Source: Terriglobia bacterium (lineage in GTDB: Bacteria; Acidobacteriota; Terriglobia; Terriglobales; Acidobacteriaceae). Taken from it: DNA of 64,000 bases. Location of the stretch: positions 1 to 64,000 of the forward strand of contig JAIQFC010000006.1 in assembly GCA_020073465.1 (NCBI GenBank), in the 5' to 3' direction. Position 1 is the stretch's first letter, and every line of letters begins with the position of its first letter. The notes below the pieces were generated by a model that did not search any database, was not told the origin of the DNA, and saw nothing but the letters and a program-made list of their open reading frames with translations. Shown in pieces: positions 44,987 through 56,158 of this stretch. The position numbers and the translations under genes were made by a program.

Positions 44987-45201
44987 GCATGGCTCCCAGA
45001 GTTAACCCCGTCAACTGCTTTTAGACGTCTCCCCAATGATTGCAGGATAGCGGCTTCGCTGGAGAACAGTCCAACGCATAATTTGCGTTCTGTGCATCAG
45101 AAACTGTCGTCCTTTCAGGTAGAGAGAAGAGCCTGCTCTGAGCGAAGTCGACCGGACCTCCCGCAACGCCTTCAGAAGCCAACCACGCCCTCAGCCCCGT
45201 T

Positions 45202-45873
45202 TCAACGCCTCCGAATCCTCAATCCCTGCCGAGCCCGATCGAGAATCATCTTCGCCGAGTCAGGCGCAGCAGCATCCAGCTGAACGCCGTCCTTGCTGGC
45301 CGGAACCTTGGAATCGTTCCCGAGTGCTTCCCCATAGATGATCATGAGCTCGGTCCGCCGGTCCGCGGTTGGCAGATAAAACATCCGAACCCGTGCCGCC
45401 TTCTTGGGAAACTCCAGATGGTGCCGCGCCAGCAGTCTGCCGATGGCCGCTCCGTCCGAGGCCGGATCCTCCGCTTGCATCCCCGCGTAGTCCGAGAAGC
45501 TCTTCACGTCATAAATGAATTCCAACCCGCCGATGTCGACCGTTCGCTCCCGACGATAGTCGTATGTCTAAGTGTTGCTGGGGAGAAAGTGCTCGAACTG
45601 TACCCAGTAGAAGCTCTCTGCCGAGCCACCACCTCCCGATTTCACGAACAGATGCTGCTCCGCGTCCGCATTTCCATACAGATTGACCACCTGCCCGCCT
45701 ACGTACCGGAAGGCCTTGTCGAACGTAAGCACAGCAGCCGGTAGTTCCTCTGAAACAATGGTTTGATCCTGTACCCGCCGCTGCACCGCGGGAGTGCCCG
45801 GTATCGCTGAGTTCTGGGCCAGCGTCACTGCACATAACAGAAGACTTAGAACGGTCCACCCGATTTTGCTCAA
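45202..45873 (-). pseudogene. Secreted hypothetical protein interrupted by an in-frame TAG
   Basis: From a TTG at 45873 preceded by GAGGTGA (7 nt spacing) the frame encodes a signal peptide (IGWTVLSLLLCAVTLAQ), then FDKAFRYVGGQVVNLYGNAD and FYWVQFEHFLPSNT before a TAG at 45568-45570. The same frame then continues TYDYRRERTVDIGGLEFIYDVKSF and further to 45202, ending PDSAKMILDRARQGLRIRR. The two halves form one protein of about 223 residues with a single nonsense codon where a sense codon such as Tyr is expected. Family unknown; likely a beta-rich secreted protein. Either a true pseudogene or a base error. Confidence 0.6.
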
Positions 45874-46012
45874 GTAGTTCACCTCACGCAATTCCCGCTT
45901 ACCAGCCCAGAACCTGTGCTTGGACGGGCGAGTCAGATGACAGTAAGCCACAGCTGAATTGGTGTTCAACGCCTGCCGCTTTTGGGGTCACCTTCCGGTA
46001 CCAACCGGATGC

Positions 46013-46047
46013 CCGGAGGGCTTGGCGCTGGGGAACAAAGCCTCCGG
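46013..46047. repeat. Inverted repeat upstream of the OmpA-like gene
   Basis: CCGGAGGGCTT and AAGCCTCCGG form a 10-bp stem with one bulged G around a 14-nt loop. The right side (GGGGAACAAAGCCTCCGG) resembles the core of cyclic-di-GMP-I riboswitches, but the conserved GGACGCAAAGCC is not matched, so no riboswitch is called. Confidence 0.4.
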
Positions 46048-46183
46048 AACCTGCGCTCCGCCGCCGTTTTCACGATATCCGGCCCTTCACCTACCGATGA
46101 ATTTCCTGGCCTCCCCTCCCCTTTTCGGCGCTACAATGTTATACGTGTCCCTAAGGTTTTAAGCCTTCGGGCCAAGTTGGCAT

Positions 46184-46213
46184 CGGAGCCGTAACGGAAG
46201 GCCTCAGGCTCCG
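46184..46213 (+). promoter_or_regulatory. Stem-loop in the leader of the OmpA-like gene
   Basis: CGGAGCC (46184-46190) pairs with GGCTCCG (46207-46213), ending 15 nt before the start codon and next to the GGAAGGAAC ribosome site. A TACAAT word at 46132-46137 could be a -10 box but has no matching -35. The hairpin may affect translation or message life. Confidence 0.35.
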
Positions 46214-46228
46214 CACTCGGAAGGAACA

Positions 46229-47044
46229 ATGATTATGAAGACTCAAACACTTATAGCGCTGTTGCTGTCCACCGGTCTTGTGCTTCCCGCGTTCGCACAG
46301 CAGACCAGTTCAAATTCAAGTGCCCCGCAGCCCGTGACGGCTACCGAAAGAGAGCCGTTGCCGGCTCCCACTCCGCAGGACTTCTGGGACGGCGAAGAAC
46401 CCGGCGTAGCAGCGCTGCTCATGCACCCATTTGCCACCAAGCAGTACGTGAAGCGGCATGTTGAGCCCATCCACGACCGTCTCAACGAACTCGATGAGCT
46501 GACCACGTCGAACCAGCAAATGATCCGGGACGTGGATTCCCGTGCCCAGCACGGCATTCAGCTGGCTTCGGAAAAGACCAGCCTGGCTGATGCGCATGCG
46601 GTGGACGCAACCAACAAAGCTCAGATGGCCCATCAGGCCGCGGCCGCTCTTGACACGCGCGTCTCCGCAGTCGAGACCAAGGTCGGCAACATCGATCAGT
46701 ACAAGTCCGGGTCACAGACCGAGATTCGCTTCCGCCCGGGCCAGACCGTGTTGAGCAAGCAGGCCAAGGACGCACTCGACCAGATGGCCTCCCAGCTCAA
46801 GAGTCAGCACGGTTACATTCTCGAAGTGCAGGGCTTCTCGTCCGGTCAGGGCCAGACCGCGATCGCCAACTCCCGCAAGATGGCCGACTCGGTGGTCCGT
46901 TACCTGGTGTTGAACCACGAGATCCCGACCTACCGCATCTACGTGCTTGGGATGGGCAACGCTTCTGCAGATAAACACGCCAGCGGTACCCGCGTAGAAG
47001 TCAGCCTGCTGAAGAACGATCTCGAGCAGACCGCCAAGCAATAG
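46229..47044 (+). CDS. OmpA-family peptidoglycan-binding protein
   Basis: 271 residues; the ATG at 46229 has GGAAGGAAC just upstream. A signal peptide ends PAFAQ (about residue 24). A Pro-rich segment leads to a helical middle (about 75-155, with regular DELTTSNQQMIRDVDSRAQ and NKAQMAHQAAAALDTRVSAVE, coiled-coil-like). The OmpA/MotB-type domain (about 160-262) has TEIRFRPGQTVLSKQAKDALDQ, VQGFSSGQG in place of the common G-H-T-D segment, NSRKMADSVVRYLV and IYVLGMGNASA. It probably links outer membrane or periplasm to the cell wall. It is monocistronic as far as visible. Confidence 0.82.
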   Translation: MIMKTQTLIALLLSTGLVLPAFAQQTSSNSSAPQPVTATEREPLPAPTPQDFWDGEEPGVAALLMHPFATKQYVKRHVEPIHDRLNELDELTTSNQQMIRDVDSRAQHGIQLASEKTSLADAHAVDATNKAQMAHQAAAALDTRVSAVETKVGNIDQYKSGSQTEIRFRPGQTVLSKQAKDALDQMASQLKSQHGYILEVQGFSSGQGQTAIANSRKMADSVVRYLVLNHEIPTYRIYVLGMGNASADKHASGTRVEVSLLKNDLEQTAKQ

Positions 47045-47283
47045 AGAACGGCGCCTTCAAGAGAACGTGGACTGGAGCATTGCAGGAGCCTTGCGGCACG
47101 ACGATAGTAGGTTCCGCGTCGTCGGTCCCAAAACAGGACCGCAGTTGATGGACCAGGCCGACGATCACGTTACAGCGTGACTTAAGCCCATAGGATGGTG
47201 TAGTGTTGCTGGGTTTGGGTGGATCGCTGTACGTGCTTCGGCCGGTGCTGAGGCGTGTGTCCGCGACCTGTCAGGGGTGAGCC

Positions 47284-50200
47284 ATGGGATTGCACCCTCC
47301 GCGGGCAGAACGCAATCTGCGTGAAACGCCTCTCGCTCTGGATCTGATCCGGCGAGCCGCGCAGGAACATGAAGACTGGTATCGCGACCTGGTCGAGCAC
47401 AGCCAGGACCTGCTCTGCATCCACGATCTTCAGGGACGGCTCCTCTCCGTCAATCCCGCTCCAGCCCGCGTGCTGGGATACACCGTCGAAGAACTGCTGC
47501 AGATTCCCATGCGGGACATCATCGCCCCGGAGTTCCGCAATCAGTTTGATGCCTATCTGAAGCAGATCGAGAGAGCCGGCGAGGCACATGGGTTGATGGC
47601 CGTCCTCACGCGGTCGGGTGAGCGCAGGATCTGGGAATACCGCAACACGCTGCGCGTCGACGGTGTTGCCTCCCCCGTAGTGCGCGGGATGGCCCACGAT
47701 GTCACCGAGCAGAAGCAGGCAGACAGGCTGCTGTGCGAAGCCAACCAAAGGCTCGTTGACGCTGCACAGGAACGGGAGAAGACCATCCAGGCTCTGAAAC
47801 TGTTCCGTACCTTGGTGGACCAGTCCAGCGATGCCATCGAGGTGGTCGATCCAGAAACGTTCCGCTTCCTTGATGTGAATGAGAAGGCATGCCGCGATCT
47901 TGGCTACAGTCGCGAGGAGCTTTTGTCTTTGACGGTTTGCGATATCGCCCCTGCGGTGGATCAATCATGGTGCGCCAAGGTCACGAAGGAATTGCGGGAA
48001 CTGGGATTCATGACCGGCGAAAAACTCCACCGGCGAAAAGATGGGTCGATCTTCCCGGCGGAGCTCAGCATCACACGCGTGCAACTGGACCGCGTCTATT
48101 ACGTTGTCACCGCCCGCGACGTTACCGAGCGCAAGCAAGCCCAGGACGCTCTCCGCCGTAGTGAAGAGAGCTACCGCAATTTCGTGGCGCAGAGCTCGGA
48201 GGGCATCTTCCGCCAGGACCTGGACAAACCGATTTCCATTGACCTCCCGGAAGACGAACTGGTTCACCACATCCTCCACGACTCCTACCTGGCGGAATGC
48301 AACGACGCCATCGTCAAAATGTATGGGCTCTCCTCGGTGAAGGATTTTGTGGGAAAGCGGCTGACCGAAACACTCGACCCTAGCGATCCGCACAACATCG
48401 AACTGACGCGCGAATACATTCGTTCCGGCTTCCGCGTGCTGGAGCGCGAGTCCCACGAAGTTGATGTCCAAGGCAATCCCAAGGTCTTCCTCAACAGCAT
48501 GATTGGCATCGTGGAGGATCGGAAGCTCACCCGCACCTGGGGCATCCAGCGCGATATCACCGAGAAGGTGAAGATCGACGAGGCTCGCCGGCAAGCCGAG
48601 GACAGGTTGCGCGAGAGTGAGTCGCATTTCCGGCTTCTGGTGGAGCAAGCCTCCGACGGGATCTTTGTCGCTGATGCCTTTGGGAGATATCTCGATGTGA
48701 ACTCTGCGGGTGCAGAGATGCTCGGCTACTCGCGGGACGAGATTCTTCGACTCTCCATCGCCGACGTTATTGCCTTGGAGGAGATCCCGCGCATCGCTGC
48801 CGAGACAGCTCGCTTTGCCGGCGGCAACATTGTCCGGACAGAATGGAAGTTGCGGCGCAAGGACGGTTCTTTCTTCCCTGGGGAAGTTGTCGGTAGGCAA
48901 CTGCCCGATGGGCGTTTGCAGGCTATCCTCCGCGATGTCAGCGAACGGAGGCAGGCCGAGGCCTCATTACGCAGAAGCGAAGAGCGTTTCCGCGTCGCGC
49001 TCAAGAGCTCTCCCGTTACCGTTTTTCATCAAGACACTGATCTCCGCTACACCTGGGTCTACAATCCTCACTTCTATTTGGAAAGTGAAATCTTGGGAAA
49101 GACCGATGAGGAAATCAACGGCTCGGAGACATCTTCCCACCTGAATGAGATCAAGCGCCGTGTGCTGGAAACAGGGGTTGGCTACCGCGCCGAGATGCCG
49201 GTCCTTCGCAACGGCAAGAAGCAATACTTCGATCTCACCCTTGAACCGTTTTTCGACACAGCCGGAACCGTGGTTGGAATCACCGGGGCCAGCATGGACA
49301 TCGCCAAGCTCCGTGAGCTCGCCGACGGCCTGCAAGATCAGAAAAACAAGCTGGTGCAGGAAAAACTCTATCTGGAGAATCAAATCGAGAAAGAGCTCGG
49401 TTTTGAAGAGATCATCGGGCAAAGTGCCGTTCTCAAGGAGGTTCTAAAGCAAGCCCGCGCGGTCGCCCCCCTTCATGCCACAGTCCTCCTCTTGGGAGAG
49501 ACTGGCACCGGCAAGGAACTGATTGCGCGCTCTATCCACCGGCTCAGCCTGCGGCACGGAAAGAGTTTCATCAAGCTCAATTGTGCCGCGGTTCCCGCGG
49601 GACTGCTGGAGAGCGAACTCTTTGGGCATGAGAAGGGCGCCTTTACCGGTGCGGTCAGCCAGAAAGTCGGCCGTATGGAATTGGCCGACAAGGGCACGAT
49701 CTTCCTCGACGAGATCGGCGAACTCCCCCTGGAGCTGCAACCCAAATTGCTGCGCGTGCTTCAGGACCAGGAATTCGAGCGCTTGGGCGGAGTACGTACC
49801 CTGCGCGTGGATGTGCGAATCATCGCCGCGACCAACCGCGACCTCAAGCAGGCCGTCTTGGAAAAAACATTTCGTGAAGACTTGTTCTACCGCCTCAATG
49901 TTTTTCCCATCCGCCTGCCGGCGCTGCGAGAACGGCGCTCTGACATCCCGCAGCTGGCTGACTATTTCCTCCGCAAGCATGCCGCCCACATGAAGATGCG
50001 AATTGAAACGATATCCGAGGAAACCCTCACAACCCTCAAGAAATGGGACTGGCCCGGAAACATTCGTGAATTAGAGAATCTGATCGAGCGCCTGGTCATT
50101 CTGAACAAGGGCTCGGTATTGACGCTGCCTCCGGCCGAATTGGACGCCCTTGAGCAGGATGCTACAGACGGCACGCTTGTCGGAGTTGGACGCCAATACA

Positions 50201-50346
50201 TCGTCCAGATCCTCCGCGAAACTGGCGGCATTCTCTCCGGGCCAGACGGCGCGGCCCACCGCCTTGGGCTCAAACGCACGACGCTGCAATCCATGATTCA
50301 GCGTTTGAACATCCAGTTCCGAGAGTACGGCCGGGACTCTGCTTAG
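47284..50346 (+). CDS. Multi-PAS sigma-54-dependent transcriptional activator
   Basis: 1020 residues. Five PAS domains by eye: about 22-145, 175-290, 295-430, 445-560 and 570-690; each ends near a D-x-T/S-E-R/Q segment ([36 protein letters not shown]). After a coiled linker comes the AAA+ activator domain: Walker [18 protein letters not shown], sigma-54 contact loop GAFTGA, Walker [13 protein letters not shown], and [15 protein letters not shown]. The C-terminal segment ([19 protein letters not shown]) is a Fis-type helix-turn-helix. It should sense small ligands or redox state in the cytoplasm and switch on sigma-54 promoters; the nucleotide-sugar genes 325 nt downstream are possible targets. 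Confidence 0.9.
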   Translation: MGLHPPRAERNLRETPLALDLIRRAAQEHEDWYRDLVEHSQDLLCIHDLQGRLLSVNPAPARVLGYTVEELLQIPMRDIIAPEFRNQFDAYLKQIERAGEAHGLMAVLTRSGERRIWEYRNTLRVDGVASPVVRGMAHDVTEQKQADRLLCEANQRLVDAAQEREKTIQALKLFRTLVDQSSDAIEVVDPETFRFLDVNEKACRDLGYSREELLSLTVCDIAPAVDQSWCAKVTKELRELGFMTGEKLHRRKDGSIFPAELSITRVQLDRVYYVVTARDVTERKQAQDALRRSEESYRNFVAQSSEGIFRQDLDKPISIDLPEDELVHHILHDSYLAECNDAIVKMYGLSSVKDFVGKRLTETLDPSDPHNIELTREYIRSGFRVLERESHEVDVQGNPKVFLNSMIGIVEDRKLTRTWGIQRDITEKVKIDEARRQAEDRLRESESHFRLLVEQASDGIFVADAFGRYLDVNSAGAEMLGYSRDEILRLSIADVIALEEIPRIAAETARFAGGNIVRTEWKLRRKDGSFFPGEVVGRQLPDGRLQAILRDVSERRQAEASLRRSEERFRVALKSSPVTVFHQDTDLRYTWVYNPHFYLESEILGKTDEEINGSETSSHLNEIKRRVLETGVGYRAEMPVLRNGKKQYFDLTLEPFFDTAGTVVGITGASMDIAKLRELADGLQDQKNKLVQEKLYLENQIEKELGFEEIIGQSAVLKEVLKQARAVAPLHATVLLLGETGTGKELIARSIHRLSLRHGKSFIKLNCAAVPAGLLESELFGHEKGAFTGAVSQKVGRMELADKGTIFLDEIGELPLELQPKLLRVLQDQEFERLGGVRTLRVDVRIIAATNRDLKQAVLEKTFREDLFYRLNVFPIRLPALRERRSDIPQLADYFLRKHAAHMKMRIETISEETLTTLKKWDWPGNIRELENLIERLVILNKGSVLTLPPAELDALEQDATDGTLVGVGRQYIVQILRETGGILSGPDGAAHRLGLKRTTLQSMIQRLNIQFREYGRDSA

Positions 50347-50671
50347 GTCTTCGCCTTTCGCAAAGTATTGAGTCCATGGATATTAGCTTTGTCTCGCTTC
50401 CCAGTTAGTGTGGGTACGAAGCAGTTGTGACTCGTCTCCGTTGGAATCAGCCGCGCCTGTTTCCCAAAACGACCGGAAAACTCAATAGGACAACCGTGGC
50501 GGAGCCTTTTCTCTCTCCCCATTCCCGCAGCAAACTGTTAGAATCAGCCAATCTTGGGGCAGGATATGGGACGTTCCCAAGCTTTTTCTTTTGCTCCCCC
50601 CTACGGGCTTCTGCGTCGAAGCCTCTGAAAATAAGAATTTTACATCGATTTCAATCCTCGGGAGTTTGAAC
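50347..50671. other. Upstream region of the UDP-glucose dehydrogenase gene
   Basis: No gene. An extended -10-like TGTTAGAAT lies at 50536-50544 without a clear -35 box, and GGGAG sits 7 nt before the start codon at 50672. No -24/-12 (sigma-54) pair was recognised despite the neighbouring activator. Confidence 0.4.
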
Positions 50672-52083
50672 ATGCGGATCGCTGTCGTTGGCTCCGGATA
50701 TGTAGGCTTGGTGGCAGGAGCTTGTTTTGCCGATCTCGGTCACGACGTCATCCTGGTCGATAATGACGACCGGAAACTGGCCGCGCTGAAAAATGGCCAG
50801 GTTCCCATCCACGAGAAGTTCCTCCCTGAATTGTTGAGCCGCCACCGCGGCCACCGCCTCACTTTTTCCGACGACCTGCAGGGCGCCGTGCGCGCCAGTT
50901 CTGTCATTTTCGTCGCTGTCGGCACCCCGCCCACCGAACGCGGCGAAGCGGACCTTTCTTACGTCGAGTCTGTGGCCCGCGAAATCTCCGGTGCGGTTGA
51001 CGGCTATAAGGTCGTCGTCGAGAAAAGTACCGTGCCCGTCTACACCAGCGAGTGGGTCCGCAAAATTATTTTGCGCAACGGCGCTGATCCGGATTCGTTC
51101 GACGTCGCCTCCAACCCCGAGTTCCTGCGCGAAGGCACCGCCGTCACCGATTTTCTCTTCCCCGACCGCATCGTGATCGGCTGCGACAGCGAGCGTTCCG
51201 CCGAGGTGCTTCGCGAAATCTACGCCCCCCTGACCGATGGCACCTACTACCAGCGCACCGACGCGATCCCGCAGCCGGATCGCACTTCAATTCCAGCGCC
51301 CATCATCGTGACCAGCACCAAGAGCGCGGAATTGATCAAGCACGCCTCCAACGCCTTCCTGGCGATGAAGATTTCCTTCATCAACGCAGTCGCGTCGGTT
51401 TGTGAGTCGGTCGGCGCGAATGTGAATCAGGTGGTCCACGGAGTCGGCACCGACTCTCGCATCGGGCCCAGATTCCTGAACCCCGGCATCGGCTACGGCG
51501 GTTCGTGTTTTCCAAAGGATGTGATGGCGTTCCGCGCCGTCGCGCGTGAATGTGGGTACGACTTCCGCCTGCTCGATGAAGTCATGCGCATCAACGAAGA
51601 CCAGCGCGAGCGTTTCCTGCGCAAGGTGCGCAGCGCATTGTGGACGCTTCGCGGCAAGCGTCTGGGCGTGCTCGGACTCGCGTTCAAGGGCGGCACCGAC
51701 GACATCCGCGAGTCCCCGGCGCTTTTCCTGGTGCAGGCCTTGCTCCAGGAAGGCTGCAAGATCACGGCCTACGATCCGGCGGCGATGGAACGCACCCAGG
51801 AGATGATCAGTTCCAACATCAAGTTCGCCAGTTCAGCCTACGAAGCAGCCACTGGCGCCGACGCGTTGCTCATCCTCACGGAGTGGGAGGAATTCGCGAA
51901 CCTCGATCTCGACCGGCTCAGCCACGAACTGAAGTATCCCATCGTGATCGACGGCCGAAACCTGTATGATCCGGAGACGATGGCCGCGCACGGCTTCACC
52001 TACTACAGCGTGGGCCGCGCCGCCTCCCATCCCGACGGCGTTCCGGCCGCGGTTCTGAAGAACGGCAACGGCACGAAGAAAGC

Positions 52084-52087
<4 letters not shown>
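50672..52087 (+). CDS. ugd: UDP-glucose 6-dehydrogenase
   Basis: 471 residues from the ATG at 50672 ([20 protein letters not shown]), with GGGAG upstream; an earlier in-frame ATG at 50591 adds an unrelated head. The NAD motif is [42 protein letters not shown] and the catalytic-cysteine segment [19 protein letters not shown] are diagnostic, as is [18 protein letters not shown] in the C-terminal domain. It oxidises UDP-glucose to UDP-glucuronate in the cytoplasm. Its stop codon overlaps the start of the next gene by 4 nt, so the two are translated together and form a UDP-xylose pathway. Confidence 0.93.
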
Positions 52088-53040
<953 letters not shown>

Positions 53041-53043
53041 CTC

Positions 53044-54024
53044 TTACCTCTTGCTCTCAAAGTACGAATCGGTCGAGAACATGCTTCGAAAGTATTCGTC
53101 TTTCCACTTCGGGTTGAGCCGATCGAGCAAGAACCCCTCCGCCGCGCCGAACGAATAGACGACCGTGCGCTTCCATGTGGCGAGATCGGCCTGTTTGAGT
53201 TCTTCCAGGGTGTTTTTCCTCGCCTCCTCTGCGTAGGCGGAGAACGATTCTGCGTCCGGAAGAGCCGCGTATTCTACGGTTGGTTGATAATGGGTGGCTG
53301 CCTCCGCGGATTTGACCTCCGTGTAGCGCGCAATCCCTTCCTGCCAGAGTTGGAAGCTGAAGTACCGGTGGTCCTCGGGGCTAAGCTGCGCCAAGAATTG
53401 CCTGCGTTGCTCGAGGTATTTTTTCGCCAACTTCGCGAAAGCCGCCTCGTCACGAGTGTTCACGGTTTCCAGCAGCAGGTCGCGTAGTTCTTTGAAACCT
53501 CGCGCGACTTCAGGCTTTTCGTAGGGGAAGGGATAGTTCAGCATCCACATCCCGGACGTGTCGCCATGGCTTAAGCCCAGATCCTGTAAGCCCTGGGTGT
53601 AATTTGGCTGAGCGTTTTGCAGCTGGTGAAAATGCTCGTGCATAACCGTGCAGATCCAGGGCGTACTGGTCTTGCTCAACGTATTCTTCGGTTCCCCGAT
53701 GACGATCACCGACGGCGGCCCGAACGCCGGGAAGGTCGCTTGAAAGTCAGTGCGAAATTGGCGCGGCCGGGTATACACATCCTCTCCGACCTTGATGAAT
53801 TCCTTGGGTGGGGCGGGATGCCTGGTCAGGAACTCCGCGTCCGCGGTTACGAGCAGCAACGGCGCTGGAACCTGTCTCCATTTCGGCCAGATTTGATCTT
53901 GAATTTGGGCGGCAAGCCGGTAGAACTCCTGGATGCGAATAACGTCGTCACGAGGAGGTTGCGGAGTTGAGGTCTGAGTGAAGGCCGGGGCTGCGAGGAG
54001 CACTAGGGCAATCTGCCAGCGCAT
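53044..54024 (-). CDS. Secreted HEXXH protein (putative zinc metallopeptidase-like)
   Basis: 326 residues; family not recognised. A signal peptide (about 1-17, IALVLLAAPAFTQ) leads to a mature domain with CTVMHEHFHQLQNAQPN, giving HEHFH at 129-133, the zinc-protease H-E-x-x-H pattern. A third ligand is not obvious; Glu residues in EARKNTLEELKQ or YFSFQLWQEGIARYTEVK are candidates, the latter (E-G-I-A-R-Y) resembling the segment after the HEXXH helix in some gluzincin-like proteins. Probably periplasmic. It is convergent with the decarboxylase gene, 3 nt apart. Confidence 0.68.
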   Translation of the reverse strand: MRWQIALVLLAAPAFTQTSTPQPPRDDVIRIQEFYRLAAQIQDQIWPKWRQVPAPLLLVTADAEFLTRHPAPPKEFIKVGEDVYTRPRQFRTDFQATFPAFGPPSVIVIGEPKNTLSKTSTPWICTVMHEHFHQLQNAQPNYTQGLQDLGLSHGDTSGMWMLNYPFPYEKPEVARGFKELRDLLLETVNTRDEAAFAKLAKKYLEQRRQFLAQLSPEDHRYFSFQLWQEGIARYTEVKSAEAATHYQPTVEYAALPDAESFSAYAEEARKNTLEELKQADLATWKRTVVYSFGAAEGFLLDRLNPKWKDEYFRSMFSTDSYFESKR

Positions 54025-54086
54025 AGACTGTTGGACGGCGTGCCCAGTCAGTCGTGAGCGGGATTCATGTCCCGAGCAGCCTCGAC

Positions 54087-55220
54087 TTAGTTGGAGCCTT
54101 CGGTGGTGGAGGCAACGAAGTGTGTCAGTTTCTGCACCTGATCGCGCTCATCTTTCGTCTTCAACTCGAACGCGACTCCCATGCCATAGCCGGGATGCGA
54201 GGCTTGTACTGTTCCCCGGAGACGCAGCTTTAACTCGTACGTTCGCACGGTAATTTCGACGGAAACACCCTTGGGAAACGGCAGCGGCACTTCGAGATAG
54301 CAGCCCCCTGCACTGAGATCGGTCAGGCAGCAGTGATTGGGAACAGGGATGCCGGTGCGATAGACTTCCGCTCCCAGACGGCAGGCATAGCGGGTTTGCC
54401 CGCGGCGGTTGTCGGGCTCGGACCGCAGACGCGCCCCAGCTTCACCGTCGGCCGCGCGCACCGTGGCAGTCTCTTGCTGGGACCCGCCACCGACCGGCAC
54501 TGGTTCCTCCATCTCAACGGTCACCCGGGGGAAAGGTTCGGAAGACTTCGGCAAGGTTGCACTTAGATACTCGGTCAGCAACCGCCGGGAAGCTTTGGGC
54601 ACGTCCACGAACTGGATTCCTGCCCTGCCGTTCCAATCCTGCCAAACCACCTGCCCGGAAAGACGCACGCTGGACTTCTGCCCGGGCAGTTGAAACTGGA
54701 AATAGACTTTGCTGGTGGGGGGAAGCTTCTTGCCGAACAGAACCGCCATGCCGTCTTGGGCCAAGTCCATGAGCGTGGCTTTCTCCTGCTCGACATTGGC
54801 GTAGTCAACCATGGCGTGAGTGTGCACGGCAGCGCGGGCGCTGCGTCGCTTTTCTTTTCGCATCACCGCACGCGCCGCCCGCAAGCTGCTCAGTGCGCGT
54901 TCGTGAGAAACCGGCTTGTACAACACGAAGTTGACGCCCAAGGAGAACATCTCGCGAATGCTCTCCTGCCCGCTCACCACGGCCACCGCAAGAGTGGAAT
55001 CATTCAGCCGCGAGAGGCGGGTTTCGCGCAGCAGGCCATTGACTTCAGTTTGAGAGTCGCAATCGATAATGACCACGTCGAAACGCTGTTGGGCCAGGCG
55101 CATGGCCGCCCGAGCAACATCGGGACAGGACTCGACCTTGATGCTGAGTTCTTCGAGGACACGGCGCAGGACCTCAGCAGCCGCCTCGTCCACGCATACC
55201 AGGAGCGACGATAGAGTCAT
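54087..55220 (-). CDS. Receiver domain with two PilZ domains
   Basis: 377 residues. Residues about 1-120 are a CheY-like receiver with phospho-Asp53 (FDVVIIDCDSQTE), AVVSGQESIREMF and NFVLYKPVSHERAL (conserved Lys). The first PilZ-like domain (about 125-230) starts KRRSARAAVHTHAMVDY with DLAQDGMAV; the second (about 272-365) has the canonical R-x-x-x-R type start (RRGQTRYACRLGAEV) and DLSAGGCYLEVPL. PilZ domains bind cyclic-di-GMP; the second copy looks more likely to do so. Divergent from the minor-pilin operon, it may link c-di-GMP and phosphorylation to pili or polysaccharide. Confidence 0.85.
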   Translation of the reverse strand: MTLSSLLVCVDEAAAEVLRRVLEELSIKVESCPDVARAAMRLAQQRFDVVIIDCDSQTEVNGLLRETRLSRLNDSTLAVAVVSGQESIREMFSLGVNFVLYKPVSHERALSSLRAARAVMRKEKRRSARAAVHTHAMVDYANVEQEKATLMDLAQDGMAVLFGKKLPPTSKVYFQFQLPGQKSSVRLSGQVVWQDWNGRAGIQFVDVPKASRRLLTEYLSATLPKSSEPFPRVTVEMEEPVPVGGGSQQETATVRAADGEAGARLRSEPDNRRGQTRYACRLGAEVYRTGIPVPNHCCLTDLSAGGCYLEVPLPFPKGVSVEITVRTYELKLRLRGTVQASHPGYGMGVAFELKTKDERDQVQKLTHFVASTTEGSN

Positions 55221-55543
55221 ACCTGCCCGTCATCGTAGAGTCACGTCAGTTCCGCGGACAAGTTACCGGAGTCATCCTCCCGAGGTTCTCACCGCCGCCT
55301 TCCGGCTAAGTGGTGTCGCATCAATCGAGTGACATCAGTAACCAATGAGGATGACAAAAGGCCAATCCCAGGACGTTGCACCGTAGTGCTTTGACGGCCT
55401 CCCAACCCCTTCCTACGATGAGGATGACGCGGTGAAGGCTCGCGGGAATCTGTGTATTCCGCGAGTGCACACACTTTGTGCCGTTGCCGTCTTTCGGATT
55501 TCCGGCGCGGAGTGAACCGCTTCTCCTCCACGAAAGAATCGTT
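55221..55543. promoter_or_regulatory. Intergenic region between the PilZ gene and pilin operon
   Basis: No gene. Two direct copies of ATGAGGATGAC (55345-55355 and 55418-55428) are 73 nt apart, and a stem CTCGCGGGAAT/ATTCCGCGAG (55439-55449 and 55456-55465) follows, 78 nt before the first pilin start. This layout could serve a regulator, but no known site was recognised. Confidence 0.4.
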
Positions 55544-56158
55544 ATGAGATCGAGGAAACATCTCGGGTTTTCGCTGCTGGAGTTGATGATCACGGTCTGC
55601 ATCGCGCTGATCCTGATCGGGGCCACGTACATGGGGATGCGGCCACTGCTGTACAGGGGGCACGTGGACTCGGCTTACGATACAACCCTCATGGTGCTGC
55701 GCAATACGCGCCACTTGGCCATCACGCAAAGCCATGAGTACCTGGTCATATTCAACAACGCGAACGGTACCATCCAGGTGCAATATCAACCGCCGGCAAT
55801 CGGAGGAATCTTCCCACCACTCCAGTTGGTGAATACCTACAGCCTTCCCGTCGACATGAGTTTTGCGGTGCAGGGCGGGTGGCCGGCGGTCGCGCCCGAC
55901 AGCTTCGGTGCCGGGGCCACAGCGGTGGATTTCGGTCAGGGTCTGGGAGGCGGCTCCTTGAATTATGTCGCCTTCATGCCTGACGGTTCCGCTCGTGACA
56001 CGCTCGGCAACTATAACAACGGGGTGGTCTACATCACTCGCCCCGCCGACACCACCATCAACAGTTCGCGCGCGATTACGGTGTGGGGCGCAACCGGGCG
56101 GGTGCGAGGGTGGCGGCTTGTCCAGCAGGCGGGAGCTCCCATTTGGATGCAACAATGA
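55544..56158 (+). CDS. GspH/FimT-like minor pilin
   Basis: 204 residues from the ATG at 55544 (MRSRKHLGFSLLELMITVCI). The type III prepilin site is G/FSLLE: short basic leader, cleavage after Gly8, mature Phe1 and Glu5, then a hydrophobic helix (LMITVCIALILIGATYMGM). The globular part has NTRHLAITQSHEYLVIFNN and ends in a basic Trp-rich strand. It is the first of four genes; its stop overlaps the next start (ATGA). It should be processed by a prepilin peptidase and prime pilus or pseudopilus assembly. Confidence 0.85.
   Translation: MRSRKHLGFSLLELMITVCIALILIGATYMGMRPLLYRGHVDSAYDTTLMVLRNTRHLAITQSHEYLVIFNNANGTIQVQYQPPAIGGIFPPLQLVNTYSLPVDMSFAVQGGWPAVAPDSFGAGATAVDFGQGLGGGSLNYVAFMPDGSARDTLGNYNNGVVYITRPADTTINSSRAITVWGATGRVRGWRLVQQAGAPIWMQQ

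Noticed and set aside
44606-45283. Plus-strand open frame of 225 codons
   Set aside because: Opposes the CxxC protein and the 3' part of the interrupted secreted gene; no recognisable sequence features.
46013-46060. Cyclic-di-GMP-I riboswitch
   Set aside because: The AAAGCCTCCGG string fits, but the conserved GGACGC and the second half of the aptamer were not found.
47068-47084. Possible sigma-54 promoter (TGG...TTGCA) before the PAS activator gene
   Set aside because: The GG to GC spacing is one base too long for a -24/-12 promoter and the -24 half lacks the full TGGCAC.
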